A stretch of DNA of 5,442 nucleotides from VAZQ01 sp050179645 (GTDB taxonomy: Bacteria; Pseudomonadota; Alphaproteobacteria; Rhizobiales; Xanthobacteraceae), in assembly GCA_050179645.1 (NCBI GenBank), contig JBFXEX010000229.1:1-5442 (forward strand), in the 5' to 3' direction. The notes beneath the pieces are model-generated. The model was not told where the DNA came from. It saw nothing but the letters and a program-made list of their open reading frames with translations, and ran no database searches. Within the stretch, counting starts at the first letter, position 1; each line of letters starts with the position of its first letter. The position numbers and the translations under genes are program-made. Below, piece by piece: positions 1 through 5,442 of the stretch.

Positions 1-804
1 GAGCCGCATTATCAACAATCGACGCCCGACACGGTGTGGGACATCCTCGACAAGTACCTGAAGATCGACGATCGGAATTCGATCAATCCGAAGATGTTCA
101 ACAGCTTCGTCGACGGCACCAAGTCCGGCATCGAGATGACGGCGGTCTGCAACGCCACCGGCCTCGTGCCGCAGAGCACGGGCCTTGGCTTTCCGCCGGC
201 GACGCGGTTCGAACTGGCCGACGTCTGCAAGCCCAAGGCGGCGGGCGGCACACTGGAGAAGGCAGGCGTCACCGAGGTGGTGTCGTCGGTTTATCGCGAC
301 GGCCGCGACGTCCCGCATCATCTCGCGCTCGGCACCTATGTGGTGTTCGAGGGCGAGAGCGACTATGCGCGCCGCTGCTTCACCGAATACGCCATGCTGC
401 CGGATTCGAGCGGGCGGTTCGCCGCGCTCTATCGGCCGATCCACATGATCGGGCTCGAACTCGGCGTGTCGGTCGCCAGCGCGGCGCTGCGCGGCGAGCC
501 GACCGGTGCCCCGACCGGCTTCCGCTCCGACGTCGTCGCCACCGCCAAGCGCGCGCTCAAGGCCGGCGAGGTACTCGACGGCGAGGGCGGCTACTGCGTC
601 TGGGGCCGGCAGGTGCCGGCCGATGTTTCGCTGGCGCAGGGCCTGCTGCCGCTTGGCCTTGCCAGCGAGGTCCGGCTCACCCGCGACGTCGCGCAAGACG
701 AGGCGCTGCGCTGGAGTGACGTGACGTACGACGCGGCCGACATCGCCGTGACGACCCGCCGCGAGATGGAAGCCGCCTTCGCCAAGCCGAACGAAACAGC
801 GTAA
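1..804 (+). CDS. SAF-domain oxidoreductase, homoserine dehydrogenase-like (COG4091 type), 5'-truncated by window edge
   Basis: The reading frame is open from base 1 to the TAA at 802-804 and shows 267 residues; no stop precedes the GTG at 34, so that codon is probably internal and the true start lies left of the window. Family members are usually about 430-450 residues: an N-terminal Rossmann NAD(P)-binding domain (missing here), a middle catalytic domain and a C-terminal SAF-like domain. The visible part opens in the catalytic domain, with a conserved-looking block at residues 29-57 (NPKMFNSFVDGTKSG, then EMTAVCNATGLVP) and FRP-like 'LYRPIHMIGLELGVS' at 143-157. Residues about 178-241 (AKRALKAGEVLDGEGG, then LPLGLASEVRLTRDV) fit the SAF domain shared with FlgA and sialic acid synthases; such proteins are often mis-named FlgA. 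Expected role: cytosolic NAD(P)H-dependent oxidation or reduction of a small, perhaps phosphorylated, substrate. Brucella DRL, an alternative DXP reductoisomerase, belongs to this superfamily, but many paralogues have unknown substrates. Family call fairly firm, substrate unknown. Confidence 0.8.
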   Translation, partial: EPHYQQSTPDTVWDILDKYLKIDDRNSINPKMFNSFVDGTKSGIEMTAVCNATGLVPQSTGLGFPPATRFELADVCKPKAAGGTLEKAGVTEVVSSVYRDGRDVPHHLALGTYVVFEGESDYARRCFTEYAMLPDSSGRFAALYRPIHMIGLELGVSVASAALRGEPTGAPTGFRSDVVATAKRALKAGEVLDGEGGYCVWGRQVPADVSLAQGLLPLGLASEVRLTRDVAQDEALRWSDVTYDAADIAVTTRREMEAAFAKPNETA

Positions 805-805
805 A

Positions 806-1777
806 TCAATCGACGCGCGCACCGGAATTCTTGACGACCTTGCTCAGCCGTTCAGTTTCGGCGGCGATAACCGCGGCAAATTCCTTTGGACTGTTGGCAA
901 CGACACTCGCCCCGAGTTTGGCCAGGCGCTGCCGCACGTCCGGGTCGGCCAACGCCTTGGCAAATTCCGCGTTCAGTTTCTCGACCACGTTTCCAGGCGT
1001 CGCGGCGGGAGCCAGAATGCCGAACCAGACCTTGAGGTCCAGGAACGGAGCGTTGACCTCAACGGCCGAAGCGATGTCCGGAAGCAACGGCGATCGCTGC
1101 CGATCCGTCACCATCAGGCCGCGAAGCTTGCCCTCCTGAATGAGCGGCGCCATGCTCCCGATCGCACCGAAAAACAATCCAATGCGGTTCGACATCAAGT
1201 CCGGAACGATCTGCGACGACCCGCGATAGGGTGCGTGGACGACGTTGACCTTGTATTCAGACTTCAGCAGTTCGCCGAGCAGATGAGCGCCGCTGCCGAC
1301 GCCGACGGAGCCATAGGTCAGCGCCCCGGGGTTGGTCCGAGCCCAGGCGACGAGGTCGGCCATCGTCTTGAATGGCCGGTCGAGCGGCACGACAAGGACG
1401 TGCGGTATTTCGACAAGCTCGATGACCGGTACGAAGTCTTTCAACGGGTCGTAAGTCAGCTTGCTGTAGAGCGAGACGTTGATCGCGTGCGTGCCGATGT
1501 CGCCAACCAACAGGGTATAGCCGTCCGGCGCAGCCTGCTTCACGTACCCCGCCGCGACCTGACCGCCTCCTCCGGGCCGGTTCTCGATGACGACCGGCTG
1601 GCCCACGTTCTCGGCGACCTTCGCGGCCACCAGGCGGGTCATTTGATCCGTGACGCCACCCGCTGAGTACGGCAATACGATTGTTATGGCGCGGCGCGGA
1701 AAGTCCTGGGCGCAGGCGACGGCCGAGACGAGCGTGCAAAAAGCTGCCGCCAGAAGTCCAACTCCAAGGTTCTTCAT
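806..1777 (-). CDS. Bug/TctC-family periplasmic substrate-binding protein (tripartite tricarboxylate transporter type)
   Basis: This 323-residue protein has the usual family length. Residues 1-23 form a Sec signal peptide: K2, a hydrophobic stretch at 4-21 and a likely cut after A-C-A (23/24), so the mature protein is periplasmic. Family signatures follow in order: ITIVLPYSAGGVTDQMTR at 31-48 (the first ligand loop, which in Bug proteins binds a carboxylate), VIENRPGGGGQVAAGYV at 63-79, APDGYTLL at 83-90, GSGAHLLGELL at 161-171, HAPYRGSSQIVPDL at 181-194, and WFGILAPAATP at 251-261. Known members bind mono- or dicarboxylates such as citrate, nicotinate, terephthalate or other aromatic acids; the ligand cannot be read from sequence. 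No TctA or TctB membrane subunit is present, so it is an orphan receptor within this window. The ATG at 1777-1775 has a strong Shine-Dalgarno (separate entry). The gene lies 105 bases after the monooxygenase on the same strand, which suggests that its ligand may be the enzyme's substrate or precursor. Confidence 0.95.
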   Translation of the reverse strand: MKNLGVGLLAAAFCTLVSAVACAQDFPRRAITIVLPYSAGGVTDQMTRLVAAKVAENVGQPVVIENRPGGGGQVAAGYVKQAAPDGYTLLVGDIGTHAINVSLYSKLTYDPLKDFVPVIELVEIPHVLVVPLDRPFKTMADLVAWARTNPGALTYGSVGVGSGAHLLGELLKSEYKVNVVHAPYRGSSQIVPDLMSNRIGLFFGAIGSMAPLIQEGKLRGLMVTDRQRSPLLPDIASAVEVNAPFLDLKVWFGILAPAATPGNVVEKLNAEFAKALADPDVRQRLAKLGASVVANSPKEFAAVIAAETERLSKVVKNSGARVD

Positions 1778-1784
1778 TCTGGGT

Positions 1785-1790
1785 TCCTCC
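1785..1790 (-). promoter_or_regulatory. Shine-Dalgarno site of the Bug/TctC gene
   Basis: Read on the minus strand, GGAGGA stands 7 bases before the ATG at 1777-1775. Near-perfect complementarity to the 3' end of 16S rRNA and ideal spacing fix this start and argue against the out-of-frame ATG at 1805-1803. Confidence 0.8.
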
Positions 1791-1802
1791 GCTGTGTTTT
1801 TT

Positions 1803-1829
1803 CATTGCGACGCGTCATTGCCGACGTGT
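1803..1829. repeat. Two-copy imperfect tandem repeat upstream of the Bug/TctC gene
   Basis: On the plus strand CATTGCGACGCGT (1803-1815) is followed directly by CATTGCCGACGTGT (1816-1829). The copies differ by one inserted C and one C-to-T change. The first copy contains most of the 8-base palindrome GACGCGTC (1809-1816). The pair lies 26 bases before the start of the binding-protein gene, just outside its ribosome-binding region. It could be an operator or simply chance similarity; there is no independent support. Confidence 0.35.
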
Positions 1830-1882
1830 CGAATCGTGCCGAGACATACCGGATGCAGCGCGGCATGACCGCTTCCTGCGCG

Positions 1883-3100
1883 TCAACTGACTCGCGGCGA
1901 AGCCGATCGCGAAGCTGCCGCAACGTCATAATCGTAGAACTCGCTCAACTTCAGGCCGGTCTTGTCGCCGCCCAGCCGATGCTGCAGCGCCATCCGGACA
2001 TTTCGCTTGATCTGCGCCCACCTGGAGGTCAGATGCATTTCCTTGCCGCGCGCCCGCGCCTCCAGCACCGCCCGCCGCGTGCGCGGGACGCGAAGCCGTT
2101 CGTACAGCCGCAGCGCCTCGTTGAGATTGTCCGGGTGCTGGGACACCAGATCGGCCAGGACGTAGCCGTCTTCGATGGCCATGCAGGCGCCTTGACCGAT
2201 ATGCGGCAGCATCGCGTGCGCGGCATCGCCAAGGAGCGTGACCCGCCCCTTGCTCCAGCTCTCGAGCGGGTCGCGATCGTAGAGCGCCCATTTGTAATAG
2301 CGGTCGGAAGACCCGAGCAGTCGCAGCAGCGGCTCATGCCAACCCGCGAAGGTCTCCATGACTTCGGAGCGCTCGCATTCCTGGGTCCAGGATTCTTGCG
2401 TCCATGAATCGGTCTCGACGTGGGCGACGAAATTGATGAGCGTGCCGCGACGAACCATGAAGTGAATGACGTGGCTGCGGGGCCCCATGTACAACGTGAG
2501 GTCGGTGCTGATCAGGCCAGGCGGAAAGGCATCGAGCGGAACCAGTCCGCGCCAGCAGACCGACCCGGTAAATCGCGGCGCGTCTCGACCGAACAGGCTC
2601 TGTCGCACAACGGAGCGAATGCCGTCGGCGCCGACCACCAGATCCGCTTCGACCTTTTCGCCTCCCGCAAAGCACGCGCGGGCGCCGTTGTCCCCGGTCT
2701 CAACCTCGGTGCAGCGCGCGTCGAGATGAATGACGTTGTCGGGCAACTGCTGGCGCAATACCTCGACCAGGTCGGCGCGATGCACGGACAAGTACGGAGC
2801 GCCGAATTCCTTCTGGTAGACGCCCTTGCGGAAGACCTTGGAGAGGATGTCGCCGGTATCCCAGGCCCGGACGATCTGATTGTCCGATTCAAAGCCGATG
2901 GCCGCGATTTCTTCGTCGAGGCCGAGCGCGCGAACGGCCTTGATCGCATTGGGAGAGAGTGAGACGCCGGCACCGATTTCGGCGATCTGCGGCGATTGTT
3001 CGTAAACAACGACGTCGACATTGCGCCGATGCATCGCAATTGCAGCGGTCAGTCCGCCGATCCCGGCGCCCACTATGGCAACCTTAGGTTTCCTCGGCAT
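1883..3100 (-). CDS. Class A FAD-dependent monooxygenase (salicylate/3-hydroxybenzoate/6-hydroxynicotinate hydroxylase-like)
   Basis: This 405-residue protein has the normal length for single-component aromatic hydroxylases. All three flavin fingerprints are intact: GxGxxG at 11-16 (VGAGIGGLTAA) with acidic E34 at the end of the second strand; the DG motif at 154-162 (DLVVGADGIR); and the GD motif at 291-312 (GDAAHAMLPHIGQ, then EDG). HRADL at 107-111 supplies the usual arginine near FAD, and YKWALYDRDPLESW at 269-282 is typical of the salicylate/hydroxybenzoate/hydroxynicotinate branch. Such enzymes are soluble, use NAD(P)H and O2, and insert one oxygen atom into an activated ring, often with decarboxylation. 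The exact substrate cannot be assigned. Residues 232-241 contain a doubled SWTQE (see findings). The ATG start places the FAD motif at the expected distance from the N-terminus, but its Shine-Dalgarno is weak (only a GAGA about 10 bases upstream). It begins 115 bases after dxs and precedes the Bug/TctC gene on the same strand, suggesting a small catabolic operon. Confidence 0.93.
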   Translation of the reverse strand: MPRKPKVAIVGAGIGGLTAAIAMHRRNVDVVVYEQSPQIAEIGAGVSLSPNAIKAVRALGLDEEIAAIGFESDNQIVRAWDTGDILSKVFRKGVYQKEFGAPYLSVHRADLVEVLRQQLPDNVIHLDARCTEVETGDNGARACFAGGEKVEADLVVGADGIRSVVRQSLFGRDAPRFTGSVCWRGLVPLDAFPPGLISTDLTLYMGPRSHVIHFMVRRGTLINFVAHVETDSWTQESWTQECERSEVMETFAGWHEPLLRLLGSSDRYYKWALYDRDPLESWSKGRVTLLGDAAHAMLPHIGQGACMAIEDGYVLADLVSQHPDNLNEALRLYERLRVPRTRRAVLEARARGKEMHLTSRWAQIKRNVRMALQHRLGGDKTGLKLSEFYDYDVAAASRSASPRVS

Positions 3101-3125
3101 CGACGCTGTGTCTCGTATCGCCCTG

Positions 3126-3168
3126 GATGTTCCTATTAAGTGCGGGCGGAATTTCCGGCAGGAACGTC
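3126..3168. promoter_or_regulatory. Inverted repeat between dxs and the monooxygenase gene (candidate operator or weak terminator)
   Basis: GATGTTCCT (3126-3134) and AGGAACGTC (3160-3168) can pair over 9 positions, 6 of them an unbroken GTTCCT/AGGAAC core and one a possible G-U pair. The 25-base interior holds a second small palindrome, CGGAA-T-TTCCG (3147-3157). The element sits 26 bases ahead of the monooxygenase ATG and 48 bases beyond the dxs stop. No T-run follows on the minus strand, so an intrinsic terminator is unlikely; a regulator site is possible. No regulator gene is present in the window. Confidence 0.3.
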
Positions 3169-3215
3169 AAATCCACCATGCAGGAGAGAGCACTGCAGCC
3201 GCAACCGCGCGGCGG

Positions 3216-5144
3216 TCAATGCCGGATCAGCTTGACGGTCTCGCCACGCAGGTTCTGGCCGAGCGCTTCGAACGCCTTGGCGGTGATGCCCTTGGCGTCG
3301 AGCCCGGCGAACGCGTACATCGCGGCCGGCGTATCCTGATCGATGAACACGTCGGGCAGCACCATGCAGCGCACCTTGAGGCCGCCGTCGAGCATGCCCT
3401 GCTCGGCGAGCGTTTGCAGAACGTAGGTGCCGAAACCGCCGATCGAGCCCTCCTCGATGGTGATCAGCACCTCATGCTCGCGCGCCAGCCGCAGCAGCAG
3501 GTCGACATCGAGCGGCTTGGCGAAACGCGCGTCCGCGACGGTGGTCGAAAGGCCAAGCGAATTGAGTTCGTCCGCCGCCTTGAAACATTCGCCGAGCCTT
3601 GCACCGAATGAGAACAGCGCCACCTTGGTGCCCTCGCGAAGCACGCGGCCCTTGCCGATTTCGAGCGGTATGCCTTCGGCCGGCATCGGCACGCCGAGGC
3701 CTTCGCCGCGGGGATAACGCAGCGCCGACGGCCGGTCGTCGATCGCGACCTGCGTGGCGACCATGTGGACGAGTTCGGCCTCATCGCCCGCCGCCATGAC
3801 GACGAAGCCCGGCAGGCAGCCGAGATAGGCGACGTCGAACGAGCCCGCGTGCGTCGGGCCGTCGGCGCCCACGAGCCCGGCGCGATCCATCGCGAAGCGC
3901 ACCGGCAGCCGCTGGATGGCGACGTCGTGTACCACCTGGTCGTAGGCGCGTTGCAGGAAGGTCGAATAGATGGTGGCGAACGGCTTCAGGCCTTCGGTCG
4001 CAAGCCCGGCCGCGAAGGTGATGCCGTGCTGCTCGGCGATGCCGACGTCGAAGGTGCGCTTGGGGAATTCCTTGCCGAACAGGTCGAGGCCGGTGCCCGA
4101 CGGCATCGCCGCCGTGATGGCGACGATCTTGTCGTCCTTGCGCGCCTCTTTGATCAGGCTCTCGGCGTAGACCTTGGTGTAGGCCGGTGCAGCCGACTTC
4201 GATTTCGCCTGCGCCCCGGTGGCGACGTCGAACTTCACGACGCCATGATACTTGTCGTCGGAGGCCTCGGCCGGCGGGTAGCCTTTACCCTTCTTGGTCA
4301 CGACATGAACCAGGAACGGACCGTTCTGGGCGTCGCGTACGTTGCGCAGCACCGGTAGCAGGTGCTCGAGGTTATGGCCGTCGATCGGGCCGACGTAGAA
4401 GAATCCAAGCTCGTCGAACAGCGTGCCGCCGTTGACCAGGCCGCGGGCATACTCCTCCATCGCCACCGCGCGCTGTTCGAGGAACGGCGGCAGGTTCTTC
4501 GCCACCTTGCGCACGAAATGACGCAGCGAACGATAGGCGCGGCCGGAGACGCGGCGCGCCAGGTAGGCCGACAGCGCGCCGACCGGCGGTGCTATCGACA
4601 TGTCGTTGTCGTTGAGGATGACGATGAGCCGCGAATTCATCGCGCCGGCGTTGTTCATCGCCTCGTACGCCATGCCGGCCGACATCGCACCGTCGCCGAT
4701 CACCGCGATCACGTTGTTGTTGCCGCCGCCGAGGTCGCGCGCGACCGCCATGCCGAGCCCGGCCGAGATTGATGTCGAGGAATGCGCGGCACCGAACGGG
4801 TCGTATTCGCTTTCGGCACGCTTGGTGAAACCGGACAGGCCGCCGCCCGTGCGGAGCGTCCGGATACGGTCGCGCCGCCCGGTCAGAATCTTGTGTGGAT
4901 AAGCCTGATGACCGACGTCCCAGATCAGCCGGTCGGCGGGGGTGTCGAAGACGTAGTGCAGCGCCACCGTCAACTCGATCACGCCGAGGCCGGCGCCGAG
5001 GTGGCCGCCGGTGGCCGAGACCGCGTCGATCGTCTCCTGCCGCAATTCGTCGGCCACCTGCCGCAGTTGCCCCTCTTCGAGGCCGCGCAGGTCGGCGGGA
5101 ATTTTGACTTGGTCGAGCAGGGGGGTCTTGGAGGCTTGTGGCAA
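3216..5144 (-). CDS. dxs: 1-deoxy-D-xylulose-5-phosphate synthase (DXS)
   Basis: The 642-residue product condenses pyruvate (with loss of CO2) and glyceraldehyde 3-phosphate into 1-deoxy-D-xylulose 5-phosphate. This first step of the MEP pathway feeds isoprenoids, quinones and carotenoids, and also thiamine and pyridoxal synthesis. It is a cytosolic, thiamine-diphosphate-dependent homodimer. All hallmarks are present: H48 in ATGGHLGAGLG, DVGHQAYPHKILTGRRD at 76-92, HSSTSISAGLGMAVA at 121-135, the ThDP/Mg motif GDG at 150-152 with NDN at 178-180, GPIDGHN at 252-258, catalytic E371 in VGIAEQH, GADGPTHAG at 426-434, and phosphate-binding R479 in YPRG. A C-terminal transketolase-like domain (SIGGFGTYVLQ, 567-577) completes it. 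The start is TTG at 5144-5142: the same frame has a TGA at 5162-5160 and no ATG or GTG between, and a GGGGAG Shine-Dalgarno stands 7 bases upstream. The protein is full length and looks functional. Neither xseB nor tlyA, common neighbours in related genomes, is adjacent within the window. Confidence 0.98.
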   Translation of the reverse strand: MPQASKTPLLDQVKIPADLRGLEEGQLRQVADELRQETIDAVSATGGHLGAGLGVIELTVALHYVFDTPADRLIWDVGHQAYPHKILTGRRDRIRTLRTGGGLSGFTKRAESEYDPFGAAHSSTSISAGLGMAVARDLGGGNNNVIAVIGDGAMSAGMAYEAMNNAGAMNSRLIVILNDNDMSIAPPVGALSAYLARRVSGRAYRSLRHFVRKVAKNLPPFLEQRAVAMEEYARGLVNGGTLFDELGFFYVGPIDGHNLEHLLPVLRNVRDAQNGPFLVHVVTKKGKGYPPAEASDDKYHGVVKFDVATGAQAKSKSAAPAYTKVYAESLIKEARKDDKIVAITAAMPSGTGLDLFGKEFPKRTFDVGIAEQHGITFAAGLATEGLKPFATIYSTFLQRAYDQVVHDVAIQRLPVRFAMDRAGLVGADGPTHAGSFDVAYLGCLPGFVVMAAGDEAELVHMVATQVAIDDRPSALRYPRGEGLGVPMPAEGIPLEIGKGRVLREGTKVALFSFGARLGECFKAADELNSLGLSTTVADARFAKPLDVDLLLRLAREHEVLITIEEGSIGGFGTYVLQTLAEQGMLDGGLKVRCMVLPDVFIDQDTPAAMYAFAGLDAKGITAKAFEALGQNLRGETVKLIRH

Positions 5145-5151
5145 ATGGAAG

Positions 5152-5157
5152 CTCCCC
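5152..5157 (-). promoter_or_regulatory. Shine-Dalgarno site that decides the dxs TTG start
   Basis: Read on the minus strand, GGGGAG stands 7 bases before the TTG at 5144-5142. The in-frame TGA at 5162-5160 rules out any start further upstream, and the next family-conserved residues (KTPLLD) begin at codon 6, so this TTG is the natural initiator. Confidence 0.7.
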
Positions 5158-5248
5158 GTTCAAAGGCGCGGCACGTTATCGGATTGCCGCTCCTTTAACC
5201 AGATCGAAGCGGCCGGAGCAACAAATCAAGAACGGGGGACGGCGCCCA

Positions 5249-5278
5249 CCCGCGAGCGGAACTCGGTCCGCTTGCGGG
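5249..5278. repeat. Strong GC-rich hairpin in the dxs leader
   Basis: On the plus strand, bases 5249-5260 pair with 5267-5278 to give a 12-bp stem around the six-base loop ACTCGG. CCCGC (5249-5253) meets GCGGG (5274-5278) and AGCGGA (5255-5260) meets TCCGCT (5267-5272). The one odd position, 5254/5273, is a G-U pair in plus-strand RNA but a C-A mismatch in minus-strand RNA. The hairpin lies 105 bases before the dxs start. No run of U follows it in the dxs direction, and only a short TTT follows on the plus side. It could be the end of an upstream transcript, a leader structure or an unlinked repeat; function is unknown. Confidence 0.5.
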
Positions 5279-5442
5279 CGTTTCGGCCTGTATATCGGCC
5301 ACAAACCGATCCGCGGTCCCGGCCTGCGAGCCGGCATGTTATCTGGATGTTTTCTTTGGGCCCTCCGGTCCAGACCGAGACGAACTGACGTGGCCCTCGA
5401 GACCTACCGCTAGAAGCGCAGATTCGACGTGTCGCCTGTGCC

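Larger units (their letters stand above)
5145..5409. other. Non-coding leader region upstream of dxs
   Basis: This stretch has no credible gene on either strand. The longer frames crossing it are short, arginine/serine-rich translations of GC-rich DNA with no recognisable domain. Besides the dxs ribosome-binding site and the hairpin at 5249-5278, it holds a 5-bp stem ATCGG/CCGAT (5294-5298 with 5306-5310) and a 7-base direct repeat CGGCCTG (5284-5290 and 5320-5326). I could not fix a -35/-10 promoter pair for dxs with confidence. Bases 5442-5410 on the minus strand contain a frame ending in TAG at 5412-5410 with ten residues (GTGDTSNLRF). It may be the tail of an upstream gene, but it is too short to identify. 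Confidence 0.5.

Noticed and set aside
34..36. GTG as the real start of the first gene
   Set aside because: The frame stays open to base 1 and a start here would remove the whole NAD(P)-binding domain; the gene is better read as cut by the window edge.
36..719. 227-residue open frame on the plus strand inside the first gene
   Set aside because: It is arginine-rich and has no domain, while the overlapping frame gives a coherent SAF-domain oxidoreductase.
1257..1805. Alternative minus-strand gene starting at ATG 1805
   Set aside because: It is out of frame with the signal peptide and Bug/TctC motifs; the in-frame ATG at 1777 has a perfect ribosome-binding site.
1805..2407. 200-residue open frame on the plus strand
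   Set aside because: It is antisense to the end of the intact flavin monooxygenase gene, has a low-complexity composition and no recognisable motif.
3198..3213. GCCGC/GCGGC stem after the dxs stop as an intrinsic terminator
   Set aside because: The stem is only five base pairs and no U-tract follows in the dxs direction.
4372..5163. 263-residue open frame on the minus strand overlapping the start of dxs
   Set aside because: It is a second frame of the GC-rich dxs coding DNA: very rich in Arg/Pro/Ala, no domain, and the overlapping frame is an unmistakable DXS.
5284..5326. CGGCCTG direct repeat with 36-base spacing as a CRISPR-like or attachment repeat
   Set aside because: It is only seven GC-rich bases in two copies, which is expected by chance in such DNA.
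5410..5442. Tail of an upstream minus-strand gene (ten residues, then TAG)
   Set aside because: Ten residues cannot be assigned; the C-terminus does not obviously match XseB. Noted in the leader entry only.

Overview
The window is GC-rich and densely coding. It holds four protein genes, one cut by the left edge, and no RNA genes, insertion sequences or CRISPR arrays that I can see. The best taxonomic clue is the long 1-deoxy-D-xylulose-5-phosphate synthase (DXS), whose sequence resembles, from memory, the DXS of Bradyrhizobium, Rhodopseudomonas and their relatives. The solute-binding protein of the Bug/TctC type, a family much expanded in soil alpha- and betaproteobacteria, fits the same picture. 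I infer an alphaproteobacterium, probably of the Bradyrhizobium group. This rests on recognition, not on an alignment.

Layout from left to right: (1) bases 1-804, plus strand, the C-terminal part of an oxidoreductase of the 'predicted homoserine dehydrogenase with SAF domain' family (COG4091 type); its Rossmann domain lies outside the window. (2) bases 806-1777, minus strand, a periplasmic Bug/TctC substrate-binding protein with a signal peptide. Its stop codon is one base from that of gene 1, so the two genes converge tail to tail. (3) bases 1883-3100, minus strand, a class A FAD-dependent aromatic-ring monooxygenase. (4) bases 3216-5144, minus strand, dxs, with a TTG start supported by a good Shine-Dalgarno sequence. 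(5) bases 5145-5442, a non-coding leader upstream of dxs that carries a strong GC-rich hairpin.

Genes 2-4 all point left and are separated by gaps of 105 and 115 bases, so partial co-transcription is possible. Functionally there seem to be two themes. DXS makes the first dedicated intermediate of the methylerythritol phosphate (MEP) isoprenoid pathway. The monooxygenase and the binding protein look like accessory catabolism of an aromatic or heteroaromatic carboxylate: capture in the periplasm, then hydroxylation in the cytoplasm. The COG4091-type protein could belong to the catabolic theme. One characterised branch of its family (Brucella DRL) instead catalyses the step directly after DXS, so its presence within 2.5 kb of dxs deserves a check. 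I see no clear evidence of a wholly new system.
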